A DNA stretch of 64,000 bases from Gammaproteobacteria bacterium MFB021 (GTDB lineage Bacteria; Pseudomonadota; Gammaproteobacteria; Pseudomonadales; Halomonadaceae): the NCBI GenBank assembly GCA_000737985.1, contig JNVT01000026.1, positions 26,741 through 90,740 on the forward strand, given 5' to 3'. The notes beneath the pieces are model-generated. The model ran no database searches. It was not told the origin of the DNA and was given only the letters and a program-made list of their open reading frames with translations. This document shows positions 51,072-59,016 of the stretch, in pieces. Positions within the stretch are counted from its first letter, which is position 1. Each line of letters starts with the position of its first letter. Made by a program: the position numbers and the translations under genes.

Positions 51072-52055
51072 ATGCATGTCATCGTCACGGGAGGTGCCGG
51101 CTTTCTCGGCGCCAGACTGATCAGCCGGCTGCTGTCGGGAGAGATCACCATCGACGGACAGCCGGTCACGCGGGTGACCTCGATCGATCTGGCAGCGTGT
51201 CCGCTCGACGATACGCGGGTCGAGTCGCTGAGCGGAGATGTCGCCGACCCGGTGCTGGTGGCCTCGGCGTTCGCTGCGGACACCGGTGCCGTGTGCCACC
51301 TGGCCGCGGTGGTGAGCGCCCAGGCCGAGGCCGATTTCGAGCTCGGCATGCGGGTCAACCTGGAGGCGACGCGCACGCTGCTCGACGCCTGTCGCGAGCG
51401 TTCGCAGCCGCTGCGTTTCCTGTTCGCCAGTTCGCTGGCGGTGTTCGGGCCGGGGCTCGAACAGCCGGTGGCCGAGGCGATCGGCCCGCAGCCGCGCTCC
51501 TCCTACGGGGCGCAGAAGGCGATCGGTGAGCTGCTGGTCAACGACTACAGCCGCCGTGGCTTCGTCGACGGCCGGGTCTGTCGCCTGCCCACCATCGTGG
51601 TGCGCCCGGGCAAGCCCAATCAGGCGGCGTCGTCGTTCGCCAGCGCGATCATCCGCGAGCCGCTGGCCGGGGTCGAGACCACCTGCCCGGTGTCCGGCGA
51701 GCTGGCGCTGTGGCTCTCCTCGCCGCGCACCGTGGTCGAGAACCTGGCCCACACGCTGGCGCTGCCGGGTGAACGGCTCGGCGCCTGGCGCACCCTCAAC
51801 CTGCCCGGGATCACGGTCACGGTGAACGACATGCTGGCGGCGCTGGAGCGCAGCGCCGGCGCGGCCGCGCGTGAGCGGGTGCGCTTCGAACCCGATGCGC
51901 GCATCGACGCCATCGTCGCCAGTTGGCCCGGTGGGCTGGAGGTCACGCAGTCGCTGGCCCTGGGGCTGCGCGCGGATGCCGACTTCGACGCCATCATCCG
52001 CGCCTATCGGGAAGACGAACTCAACAATAAATCCAATCAAGGAGTCCACCCATGA
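51072..52055 (+). CDS. denD: D-erythronate dehydrogenase (SDR family)
   Basis: This 327-residue extended SDR/NDP-sugar epimerase-like enzyme starts MHVIVTGGAGFLGARLISRL with the NAD-binding TGGAGFLG. The active site is SSYGAQKAIGELLV (Tyr, Lys). The subgroup is DenD, which oxidises D-erythronate to 2-oxo-tetronate, consistent with otnI and ltnD nearby. CCAGGAGAACC precedes the ATG at 51072. Its stop overlaps the gntP start (ATGA), so the two are coupled. Confidence 0.87.
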   Translation: MHVIVTGGAGFLGARLISRLLSGEITIDGQPVTRVTSIDLAACPLDDTRVESLSGDVADPVLVASAFAADTGAVCHLAAVVSAQAEADFELGMRVNLEATRTLLDACRERSQPLRFLFASSLAVFGPGLEQPVAEAIGPQPRSSYGAQKAIGELLVNDYSRRGFVDGRVCRLPTIVVRPGKPNQAASSFASAIIREPLAGVETTCPVSGELALWLSSPRTVVENLAHTLALPGERLGAWRTLNLPGITVTVNDMLAALERSAGAAARERVRFEPDARIDAIVASWPGGLEVTQSLALGLRADADFDAIIRAYREDELNNKSNQGVHP

Positions 52056-53437
52056 CAGACGCTGCTGTCGCAGGTCCCCAGGTCATCATCGGCCTGGGTA
52101 TCGCTATCTTCGTGATGATCGCGCTGGTCATCAAAACCCGGGTGCATGCGCTGCTGGCGCTGGTGATCGCCGCTTCGATCGCCGGGCTGATCGGCGGCAT
52201 GTCGCCCAATGCGGTGATCGACGCGATCACCACCGGCTTCGGCAAGACGCTCTCCACCATCGGTCTGGTGATCGGTTTCGGCGTGATGATGGGGCGGATT
52301 CTGGAAGTCTCCGGGGCGGGGCAGCGCATGGCCTACGCCATCCTCAGGCTGCTCGGCAAGGAGCGCGAGGATTGGGCCATGGCGATCACCGGCTATATCG
52401 TCTCGATCCCGATCTTCTGCGACTCCGCCTACGTGATTCTCAACCCGCTGGTGCGGGCGCTGGCGCGCAACAGCGGGCGTTCGGTCCTCACCCTGGGCAT
52501 CGCGCTCGCCTCGGGGCTGGCGGTGACCCACAGTGCGGTGCCGCCGACCCCGGGCCCGCTGGGCGTTGCCGGCATCTTCGGGGTGGATATCGGGCTGATG
52601 ATCGCCTGGGGCATCGTGTTCACGGCCCCGGCGCTGATCGTGATGGTGCTCTATGCGCGCATCATGGGCCCGCGCATCGAAGCGATGATCGAGCGCGACG
52701 TGCCCGGTTCGCTCAAGCGTGATGACACCGATCCGGTGGCCACGCCGCTGGCGGAGTCCGAGCTGCCGTCGCTGTTCAAGGCGATGCTGCCGATCGTACT
52801 GCCGATCGGGCTGATCTTCCTGAATACCCTGGTGACCGCGCTGACCGGCGGTGGCGATGCCCCGGGCGCCTTCGTCCAGGTGGTGCAGTTCGTCGGCCAT
52901 CCGGTCATCGCGGTGGGTATCGGCGTGCTGGCGGCGGTCTACGGCCTGGTGCCGAAGATGCCCAAGGATCAGGTGCTGGCGCATCTGGAGAAGGGGGTCG
53001 AGAGTGCCGGTATCATCCTGCTGGTGACCGGTGCCGGGGGCGCGCTGGGGGCGGTACTGCGGGCCAGCGGCGCGGGTGACTACATCGGTCAGAGTATCGC
53101 CGGGCTGGCACTGCCGGCGGTGCTGATTCCGTTTCTGATCGCGACCCTGGTGCGCTTCGTGCAGGGCAGCGGCACGGTGTCGATGATCACAGGGGCCTCG
53201 ATCTCGGCGCCGATCCTCTCTGCCATGCCCGACGTCAATATGGTGCTGGCAGCGCAGGCGGCGTGTCTGGGCGGGCTCTTCTTCAGCTACTTCAACGATA
53301 GCTACTTCTGGGTGGTCAACCGTCTGCTCGGGGTCAAGACCGCCAAGCACCAGCTGCTGGTGCTGTCGGTGCCTACCACCCTCGGCTGGGCCACCGGCCT
53401 GGTGGCGCTTCTGATCGCCAACGCCTTCATGGGGTAG
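52052..53437 (+). CDS. GntP-family sugar-acid permease
   Basis: This 461-residue inner membrane transporter has about 12 helices and GntP-family motifs such as IVSIPIFCDSAYVILNPLVR, GLAVTHSAVPPTPGPLGVAG and RFVQGSGTVSMITGASI. Members import gluconate-like acids with protons. Coupling to denD suggests that D-erythronate or L-threonate is the substrate. A strong terminator follows its stop. Confidence 0.92.
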   Translation: MTDAAVAGPQVIIGLGIAIFVMIALVIKTRVHALLALVIAASIAGLIGGMSPNAVIDAITTGFGKTLSTIGLVIGFGVMMGRILEVSGAGQRMAYAILRLLGKEREDWAMAITGYIVSIPIFCDSAYVILNPLVRALARNSGRSVLTLGIALASGLAVTHSAVPPTPGPLGVAGIFGVDIGLMIAWGIVFTAPALIVMVLYARIMGPRIEAMIERDVPGSLKRDDTDPVATPLAESELPSLFKAMLPIVLPIGLIFLNTLVTALTGGGDAPGAFVQVVQFVGHPVIAVGIGVLAAVYGLVPKMPKDQVLAHLEKGVESAGIILLVTGAGGALGAVLRASGAGDYIGQSIAGLALPAVLIPFLIATLVRFVQGSGTVSMITGASISAPILSAMPDVNMVLAAQAACLGGLFFSYFNDSYFWVVNRLLGVKTAKHQLLVLSVPTTLGWATGLVALLIANAFMG

Positions 53438-53463
53438 TGCCCCAAGCGGTATCTGTACGACCG

Positions 53464-53493
53464 GCGCCCGGGGCTGTCACCAGCCCCGGGCGC
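53464..53493. terminator. Terminator between gntP and cytochrome b561
   Basis: GCGCCCGGGGCTG (53464-53476), loop TCAC, and its exact reverse complement (53481-53493). The 13-bp GC-rich stem lies between converging genes and probably serves both, though flanking T-runs are poor. Confidence 0.7.
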
Positions 53494-53510
53494 TGTCGTC
53501 CCGCCTTGGG

Positions 53511-54050
53511 TCAAAGCATGCGCTTGAGCAGATTGTCTCTCCGCACAAACTGATGCCAGCACACCGCGGCCAGGTGTAGCCCGATGACGTAGTAGAAGAT
53601 CGTGCCCAGGGTCGTGTGCACTTCCTCCATGCTATGCCCCAGCCCCGGGCTGACAGGGAAGGGCGACGGCAGTGCCAGTGACGTGCCGGGCACGGGGATG
53701 GCGCCGTCGCTCAGCCACACGGTGAAGATGCCCAGCAGCGGCTGCGCGAACAGGAAAGCGTAGAGCGCCCAGTGGGTGACCCGCGAGAGCCGTTCGAGGT
53801 GCGGATGCAGCGCCGGGGTGACCGGCGGCGGCGTGCGCCGCAGGCGTTCCAGCAGGCGCGGTATCGCCAGCAGGAGTACGCCGATACCGGCCCAGAAGTG
53901 GCTCTGCAGCAGCACGTCGGGAATACCGCTGCTGCGCGGGAAGAGATCCGTCGAGAGAATCAGCGCATAGGCCAGCACGACGAAGGAGGCCACGCTCCAG
54001 TGGAAGTGGCGGGCCTTGGCGGAGTAGCGCTGTGGAGTTGTCGAGTTCAC
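53511..54050 (-). CDS. cybB: Cytochrome b561
   Basis: This 179-residue four-helix membrane protein carries the heme-ligand histidines in KARHFHWSVASF, LLQSHFWAGIG, VTHWALYAFLF, EEVHTTLG and GLHLAAVCWHQF. CybB proteins move electrons between quinols and oxidants such as superoxide. The start and length fit the family. It is divergent from the VIT gene and converges with gntP. Confidence 0.87.
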   Translation of the reverse strand: MNSTTPQRYSAKARHFHWSVASFVVLAYALILSTDLFPRSSGIPDVLLQSHFWAGIGVLLLAIPRLLERLRRTPPPVTPALHPHLERLSRVTHWALYAFLFAQPLLGIFTVWLSDGAIPVPGTSLALPSPFPVSPGLGHSMEEVHTTLGTIFYYVIGLHLAAVCWHQFVRRDNLLKRML

Positions 54051-54231
54051 GGCGGGCGATCCTTGTCATAAACGAGTCGGCGTCGAGGTGAGCCCCCGGT
54101 GCGAGCGGCAGGTCATGCCACCGGAACAGGCTCGGGAAGCCCAGACTACCGGCAGCAGGCTTAGGTTTGGCTTAAGGTAAAAACGTCAGACTCGTCGCGA
54201 TGAGAGAGAAACGGCCATACAGGAACCTGCG

Positions 54232-54939
54232 ATGAACATTCCCAAGGAACACCACTATTCCGACCGTGTGGGCTGGCTGCGCGCGGCGGTGCTGGGGGCC
54301 AACGACGGTATCGTCTCCACCGCCAGCCTGGTGATCGGCATGGCGGCCGCCGGCAGCGGTCTGGGCGGGGTCTTGACCGCCGGTGTGGCCGGCGCGGTGG
54401 CCGGGGCGATGTCGATGGCCGCCGGCGAGTACGTCTCGGTGAGTTCGCAAAAGGATACCGAGCGCGCCGACCTGGCCCGGGAGCGGCGCGAGCTCAAGGC
54501 CAACTATGAGCTCGAGGTGCGCGAGCTGGCACAGATCTACGAAAGCCGCGGGCTGTCACCGCCGCTGGCCCACGAAGTCGCCGAGACGCTGATGCAGCAC
54601 GATGCGCTGGCCGCCCACGCCCGCGACGAGCTGGGCTTCAGTAGCGTCAACTCGGCGCAGCCACTGCAGGCGGCCTGGACTTCGGCACTCTCTTTCTTCT
54701 CCGGTGCGGCGTTGCCGCTGGCCTTCACGCTGCTGGGGGCGCTCTCCAGCGCACGCCTGGCGATACCGCTGGTGGTGGCGCTGGGCTCGCTGCTGGCCCT
54801 GGGGCTGCTGGGTCTGGTCTCGGCGCGGATCGGCGGCTCCCGGGCCCGGGTGGCGGTGGTGCGGGTCACCTTCTGGGGGGTACTGGCGATGCTCGCCACG
54901 GCGGCGGTGGGCTGGGCCTTCGGGATCGCCGGGGGCTGA
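54232..54939 (+). CDS. VIT1/CCC1-family iron/manganese transporter
   Basis: This 235-residue protein has the VIT family's five-helix layout: GANDGIVSTASLVIGMAAAG in helix 1, MSMAAGEYVSVSSQKDTERA at the metal-binding turn, and three C-terminal helices. The middle cytoplasmic region is Glu-rich (REVRELAQIYES-like), as in Fe/Mn-binding VIT domains. Plant and yeast relatives move Fe2+ or Mn2+ into vacuoles; bacterial ones probably export them. The gene stands alone. Confidence 0.85.
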   Translation: MNIPKEHHYSDRVGWLRAAVLGANDGIVSTASLVIGMAAAGSGLGGVLTAGVAGAVAGAMSMAAGEYVSVSSQKDTERADLARERRELKANYELEVRELAQIYESRGLSPPLAHEVAETLMQHDALAAHARDELGFSSVNSAQPLQAAWTSALSFFSGAALPLAFTLLGALSSARLAIPLVVALGSLLALGLLGLVSARIGGSRARVAVVRVTFWGVLAMLATAAVGWAFGIAGG

Positions 54940-55139
54940 CCCCGCGGCATCCATTCGCTATCCCTGCACTGAATCCGCGGGCTGGCGCTTGCCAGGGCGG
55001 GTACGCTGAACTAGGTGTGAAAGGCGGCCGGAGAGCCGCGCCGAATCGCTCATTTCACGTCATATCGCATGAACTGATTCGATTCACCTTAGAGGAAAGT
55101 CAGTCTTTCCGCCGATATTCAGTACAGGGAGGTAACGCT

Positions 55140-56003
55140 ATGGTCCAGAAGACCCAGATCCACGCTCAGCAGCAGACACTGCCCGGCAAGGAGAGCCTGA
55201 TGCAGCCGCCGGCGGTCTTTATCCGCGACGGCTATCGCGGTAGCGACAAGCTGGCGGGCAAGGTGGCACTGATCACCGGTGCCGACAGCGGCATCGGCCG
55301 CTCGGTGGCGATCCACTTCGCCCGTGAAGGTGCCGACGTGGCGGTGATGTATCTGAGCGAAGACGACGATGCCCGCGAGACCCAGCGGCTGGTCGAGGCC
55401 GAGGGCCGCCGCTGCCTGCTGATCGCCGGCGACATGCGCGATGCCGCCTTCTGCCGCGCGTCGCTGGCACAGGTGATCGAACACTTCGGCGGGCTCAACA
55501 TCCTGGTCAACAATGCCGGGACCCAACAGGTGAGCAACGATCTCGCCGAGCTCAGCGACACCCAGTGGGAGGAGACCTTCGCCACCAACATGCACGGCAT
55601 GTTCTATCTGACCAAGGCAGCGCTGCCGTATCTGGGTGAGGACGATGCGATCATCAATACCGCTTCGGTCAACGCCTATATCGGCCCCGATTTCCTGGTC
55701 GACTACAGCGCCACCAAGGGGGCGATCATCAGCTTCACCCGTGCGCTCTCCAATCAGGTGGTGGGGCGTGGGCTGCGGGTCAATGCGGTGGCGCCGGGGC
55801 CGGTATGGACGCCGCTGCAGCCGGCGACGCTGGGGGCGCACGACCCGGAGATGCTCGAGGATTTCGGTAGCGAGACGCCGATGGGGCGTGCCGCCCAGCC
55901 CTGGGAGCTGGGGCCGTGCTATGTCTTTCTCGCGTCGCTGGACGCCTCCTTCATCAGCGGCCAGACCCTGCACCCCAATGGCGGGGTCGTGGTCAACGGC
56001 TGA
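55140..56003 (+). CDS. SDR-family oxidoreductase (YghA/GsiB-associated type)
   Basis: This 287-residue classical SDR has the NAD(P) motif VALITGADSGIGRSVAIHFA, the NNAGTQ segment, the catalytic Ser in INTASVNAY and YSATKGAIISF (Tyr, Lys). A 45-residue N-terminal extension (KESLMQPPAVFIRDGY) is typical of the stress-linked YghA/YhdF group. GGGAGGTAACGCT precedes the ATG at 55140; the longer frame from 55017 has no homology. Substrates are unknown. Confidence 0.85.
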   Translation: MVQKTQIHAQQQTLPGKESLMQPPAVFIRDGYRGSDKLAGKVALITGADSGIGRSVAIHFAREGADVAVMYLSEDDDARETQRLVEAEGRRCLLIAGDMRDAAFCRASLAQVIEHFGGLNILVNNAGTQQVSNDLAELSDTQWEETFATNMHGMFYLTKAALPYLGEDDAIINTASVNAYIGPDFLVDYSATKGAIISFTRALSNQVVGRGLRVNAVAPGPVWTPLQPATLGAHDPEMLEDFGSETPMGRAAQPWELGPCYVFLASLDASFISGQTLHPNGGVVVNG

Positions 56004-56261
56004 TAGCCGCCCTTCGCGGCGTGGCGGTGCCCCGGTGAGCCCTCTCGACGCTGAGCTGTCGCCGTCGTTATTCTCGGCGTCGAGCCAGCGCACCGACCGA
56101 TCGACAGTGATTTTCCGGCGCTGGCCCAGCGTCACTGCGTCATCGCCGCCGGGGTGTCGCTACTGGATTATCGACACTGGGTTATCGACGTAGACAGCAC
56201 CGGTCTCGACACTGGACGAGATACCTGAATGCGACACCCGGGCAGAGGAGGCCCGCTGCAC

Positions 56262-57554
56262 ATGCCAGAGACGCAATTTCCCGGCACGCTTGCGCCAGGG
56301 GCGCACCCCGATCTGCCGCCGCGGCGCGATAGCTGGTTGAACCGACTCTCGCACTGGGCCTGGCTCGAGACGGAGGGGCGGCGTCTGCTGGCGTTTTACC
56401 GCGCCTCGCGTCATCCCCAGTGCGGCTTCGCTGCCCTGGATGACGACGGCCGCCTGCCCGACGACGCCCACCCGGACACCATGATCACCGCGCGCATGAC
56501 CCACTGCTTCGCGCTGGCGGCGATGCGTGGCGAGCCCGGCGCGGCGCCGCTGGTGGCCCACGGCGTGGCGGCCCTGCGTGGCCCGCTCAGGGATGCCGAC
56601 TACGGCGGCTGGTATGGCGCGCTGCCGCGGGAAGGTGAGGAGCAGACCAAGCAGGCCTACATTCACGCCTTCGTCGCGCTGGCCGCCGCCAGCGCCTGGC
56701 AGGCCGGCGAGACGGCGGCAGGTCCGCTGCTCGACGAGATCGTCGAAGTCATCGAGACGCGTTTCTGGGCCGAGGACGAGGGTCGCCTGCGCGAAGGCTT
56801 CTCGCGCGACTGGCGCGACAGCGAAGCCTACCGCGGCGGCAACAGCAACATGCACGCCACCGAGGCCTTCCTGCAGCTCGCTGATGTGCTCGACGCGCCC
56901 AAGTGGCGCCAGCGCGCGCTCTCCATCGTCGACAAGATCATTCATGCCCATGCCCGCCCCAACGGCTACCGCGTGGTCGAGCACTTCGACAGCGACTGGC
57001 AGGAGTGGCGCGACTACAACCAGGACACCCCCAAGGACCCGTTCCGCCCCTACGGCGCCACCCCGGGCCACGCCTTCGAGTGGGCGCGGCTGATGCTGCA
57101 CCTGGAAGGCGGCCTGCTGCGTCAGGGCGAGAGCGCCCCCGGTTGGCTGCTGGAAGACGCCCGCGGGCTGTTCCGACGGGCCACCGAGCTGGCCTGGCAA
57201 GTGGATGGCGAGCCGGGGCTGATCTACACCCATGACTGGCACGACCGGCCGGTGGTGCATGAACGCATGCACTGGACCCTGGCGGAGGCCGCGTCGACCG
57301 CGGCGGCGCTGCTCAAGCGCACCGGCGACGCCGAGTACGAAACCTGGTATCGCCGCTTCTGGGATTATATCGACGGCTACCTGATCGACCGCGAGCGCGG
57401 CAGCTGGTGGCAGGAGCTCGACCGCCACAACCGCCCCTCGAAAGAGGTGTGGTCGGGCAAACCCGATCTCTACCACGCCTATCAGGCGACGCTGCTGCCG
57501 CGCTTGCCGCTGTCGCCGACGTTGGCGCGGGCGATCGCCGATGGTGTGCTGTAG
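56262..57554 (+). CDS. AGE-family sugar epimerase/isomerase (YihS or mannose isomerase-like)
   Basis: This 430-residue (alpha/alpha)6-barrel enzyme belongs to the N-acylglucosamine 2-epimerase family. Conserved motifs with catalytic His are GGNSNMHATEAFLQLADV, ATPGHAFEWARLML and VHERMHWTLAEAASTAAALL, followed by GKPDLYHAYQATLLPRLPL. They resemble YihS/mannose isomerase (mannose-fructose or sulfoquinovose isomerisation). GAGGAGG lies before the ATG at 56262; a start at 56229 lacks it. The C-terminal 73 bases overlap the convergent GGDEF gene. Confidence 0.85.
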   Translation: MPETQFPGTLAPGAHPDLPPRRDSWLNRLSHWAWLETEGRRLLAFYRASRHPQCGFAALDDDGRLPDDAHPDTMITARMTHCFALAAMRGEPGAAPLVAHGVAALRGPLRDADYGGWYGALPREGEEQTKQAYIHAFVALAAASAWQAGETAAGPLLDEIVEVIETRFWAEDEGRLREGFSRDWRDSEAYRGGNSNMHATEAFLQLADVLDAPKWRQRALSIVDKIIHAHARPNGYRVVEHFDSDWQEWRDYNQDTPKDPFRPYGATPGHAFEWARLMLHLEGGLLRQGESAPGWLLEDARGLFRRATELAWQVDGEPGLIYTHDWHDRPVVHERMHWTLAEAASTAAALLKRTGDAEYETWYRRFWDYIDGYLIDRERGSWWQELDRHNRPSKEVWSGKPDLYHAYQATLLPRLPLSPTLARAIADGVL

Positions 57555-58720
57555 CCTGATGCCGAGGTAGCCTCTGCGGCAGGGGTGCTCACACGCAGGC
57601 CATTGCGGCCGCTCCGCTTGGCGGCGTAGAGCGCGATATCGCCGCGCTCGATCAGCGCGGCCAGATCCGTCTGGGGCTGATGCAGCATCACCGCACCCAG
57701 GCTCAGGGTGACCGCATCCGGGGTGGCGAAGCTCTGCGCGGTGGTGGCCTGGAAGCGCTGGCGCAGGATCTCGGCCAGGGCGAGTACCTGAGCCTGGTCG
57801 GTATCCACCAGCAGGATGGCGAACTCGTCGCCGCCCAGGCGTGCGCACAGGCTCCTGTCGGGTAGCGCGGTCTGGATCAGCTCGCCCAGCATCATCAGCA
57901 CGCGGTCTCCCGCGGCGTGGCCATGCAGATCGTTGACCGGCTTGAAGTGATCGACGTCCAGTAGCAGCAGGGCGCCGGGCCGGCCCACGGCCACCTCGGC
58001 CAGATGCGCCGGCGCACGGGCTTCGAAGGCGCGGCGGTTGAACAGCCCGGTGAGCGGGTCGCGCTCGGCGAGATGCTCGATCTGGCGCTCGCGGCGGTAG
58101 CGCACCGTGCCGGTCATGGAGAGCGCGATCAACAGGATTGCCATGACGCCTTCGACCAGCGAGACACGAATTACCAGGCCGCGAAAACTGGCAAGATCGA
58201 CCAGCGCATTCGGCATCAGCGTCAGCACCACCTTGCCCAGATAGAACAGGCCGTGGAACAGCAGCGTGTAGTGCAGCTGGCGAGTGCCCAGGCTGGCGTG
58301 CTCTGCATCCAGGCGCAGTAGCTGGCTGGCTCTGAGTGCCAGCCCGCCGACCAGCAGAGAGTTGGTCACCATATAGAGCGCGGAAGCGCTGGCTTGCGGC
58401 AGCGCCAGCAGCAGACACCACCCCGGTGGCAGCGCCCACCACCAGCGCGACGGGCGCCGGCCGACGAAGCGCATTACCCCGAGTAGAAACAGCCAGTGGG
58501 CGAATACCAGCAGCCCGTTGGCGAACCACACCCCGATGAAGAAGTAGCCCTGCGAGCGCAGCAGCGCCAGCGACGAGCCGATGGTGATGCTGGCGAAGCC
58601 GCCCGACCAGTAGAGTAGGGAGCGGTCCCGGGCGCCACGCCACTCCAGCAGCAGATAGAGCGCCGCGGCTGCCGCGATGGCGATGGTCAGGGTCAGCATC
58701 GTGATGGGGTCGAACGCCAT
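57482..58720 (-). CDS. Membrane diguanylate cyclase (GGDEF)
   Basis: This 412-residue protein has about seven N-terminal helices (ITMLTLTIAIAAAAALYLLL and others), then a GGDEF domain with the active site RLGGDEFAILL and the DxLT/NRR motif RDPLTGLFNRRAFEA. The product would be cyclic-di-GMP. The RxxD inhibitory site normally five residues before GGDEF is absent (the segment reads LPDRSLCARLGGDEF). The start is the ATG at 58720 (MAFDPITM). The C-terminal tail of about 24 residues overlaps the convergent AGE gene. Confidence 0.9.
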   Translation of the reverse strand: MAFDPITMLTLTIAIAAAAALYLLLEWRGARDRSLLYWSGGFASITIGSSLALLRSQGYFFIGVWFANGLLVFAHWLFLLGVMRFVGRRPSRWWWALPPGWCLLLALPQASASALYMVTNSLLVGGLALRASQLLRLDAEHASLGTRQLHYTLLFHGLFYLGKVVLTLMPNALVDLASFRGLVIRVSLVEGVMAILLIALSMTGTVRYRRERQIEHLAERDPLTGLFNRRAFEARAPAHLAEVAVGRPGALLLLDVDHFKPVNDLHGHAAGDRVLMMLGELIQTALPDRSLCARLGGDEFAILLVDTDQAQVLALAEILRQRFQATTAQSFATPDAVTLSLGAVMLHQPQTDLAALIERGDIALYAAKRSGRNGLRVSTPAAEATSASGYSTPSAIARANVGDSGKRGSSVA

Positions 58721-58880
58721 ACAGGGTTTCCGCTCGAATGACGATGGGAAAGGCGCTCGAGGGGCGCCGGGGTGGGGCATGGCCAGAGTAAAGCAAACTT
58801 CGGCGATGTCCTATCGGCCATGATGCCCGAGACTTGAGGCGGCATCTCGCGCGGCTGGCCCTCCTGGGCATCCATTCGAG

Positions 58881-58919
58881 TTTGATTATCAAGCGCATTG
58901 ATAAATAATAATCGTTTGC
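58881..58919 (+). promoter_or_regulatory. Putative Fur box upstream of the siderophore receptor
   Basis: TTGATTATCAAGCGCATTGA and the adjoining GATAAATAATAATCGTTTG (58900-58918) match the Fur consensus of GATAAT hexamers. It lies about 100 bases before the receptor start. Iron-loaded Fur would repress the gene. Confidence 0.65.
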
Positions 58920-59016
58920 ATATGATCCTGGGCGATCGCCGTGCCCGCGCTGCCCCGTGGATGCCGGCGCCGACATCACAACGAGCGTCGCCGAGACGCC
59001 ACGCAAGGGATCTACC

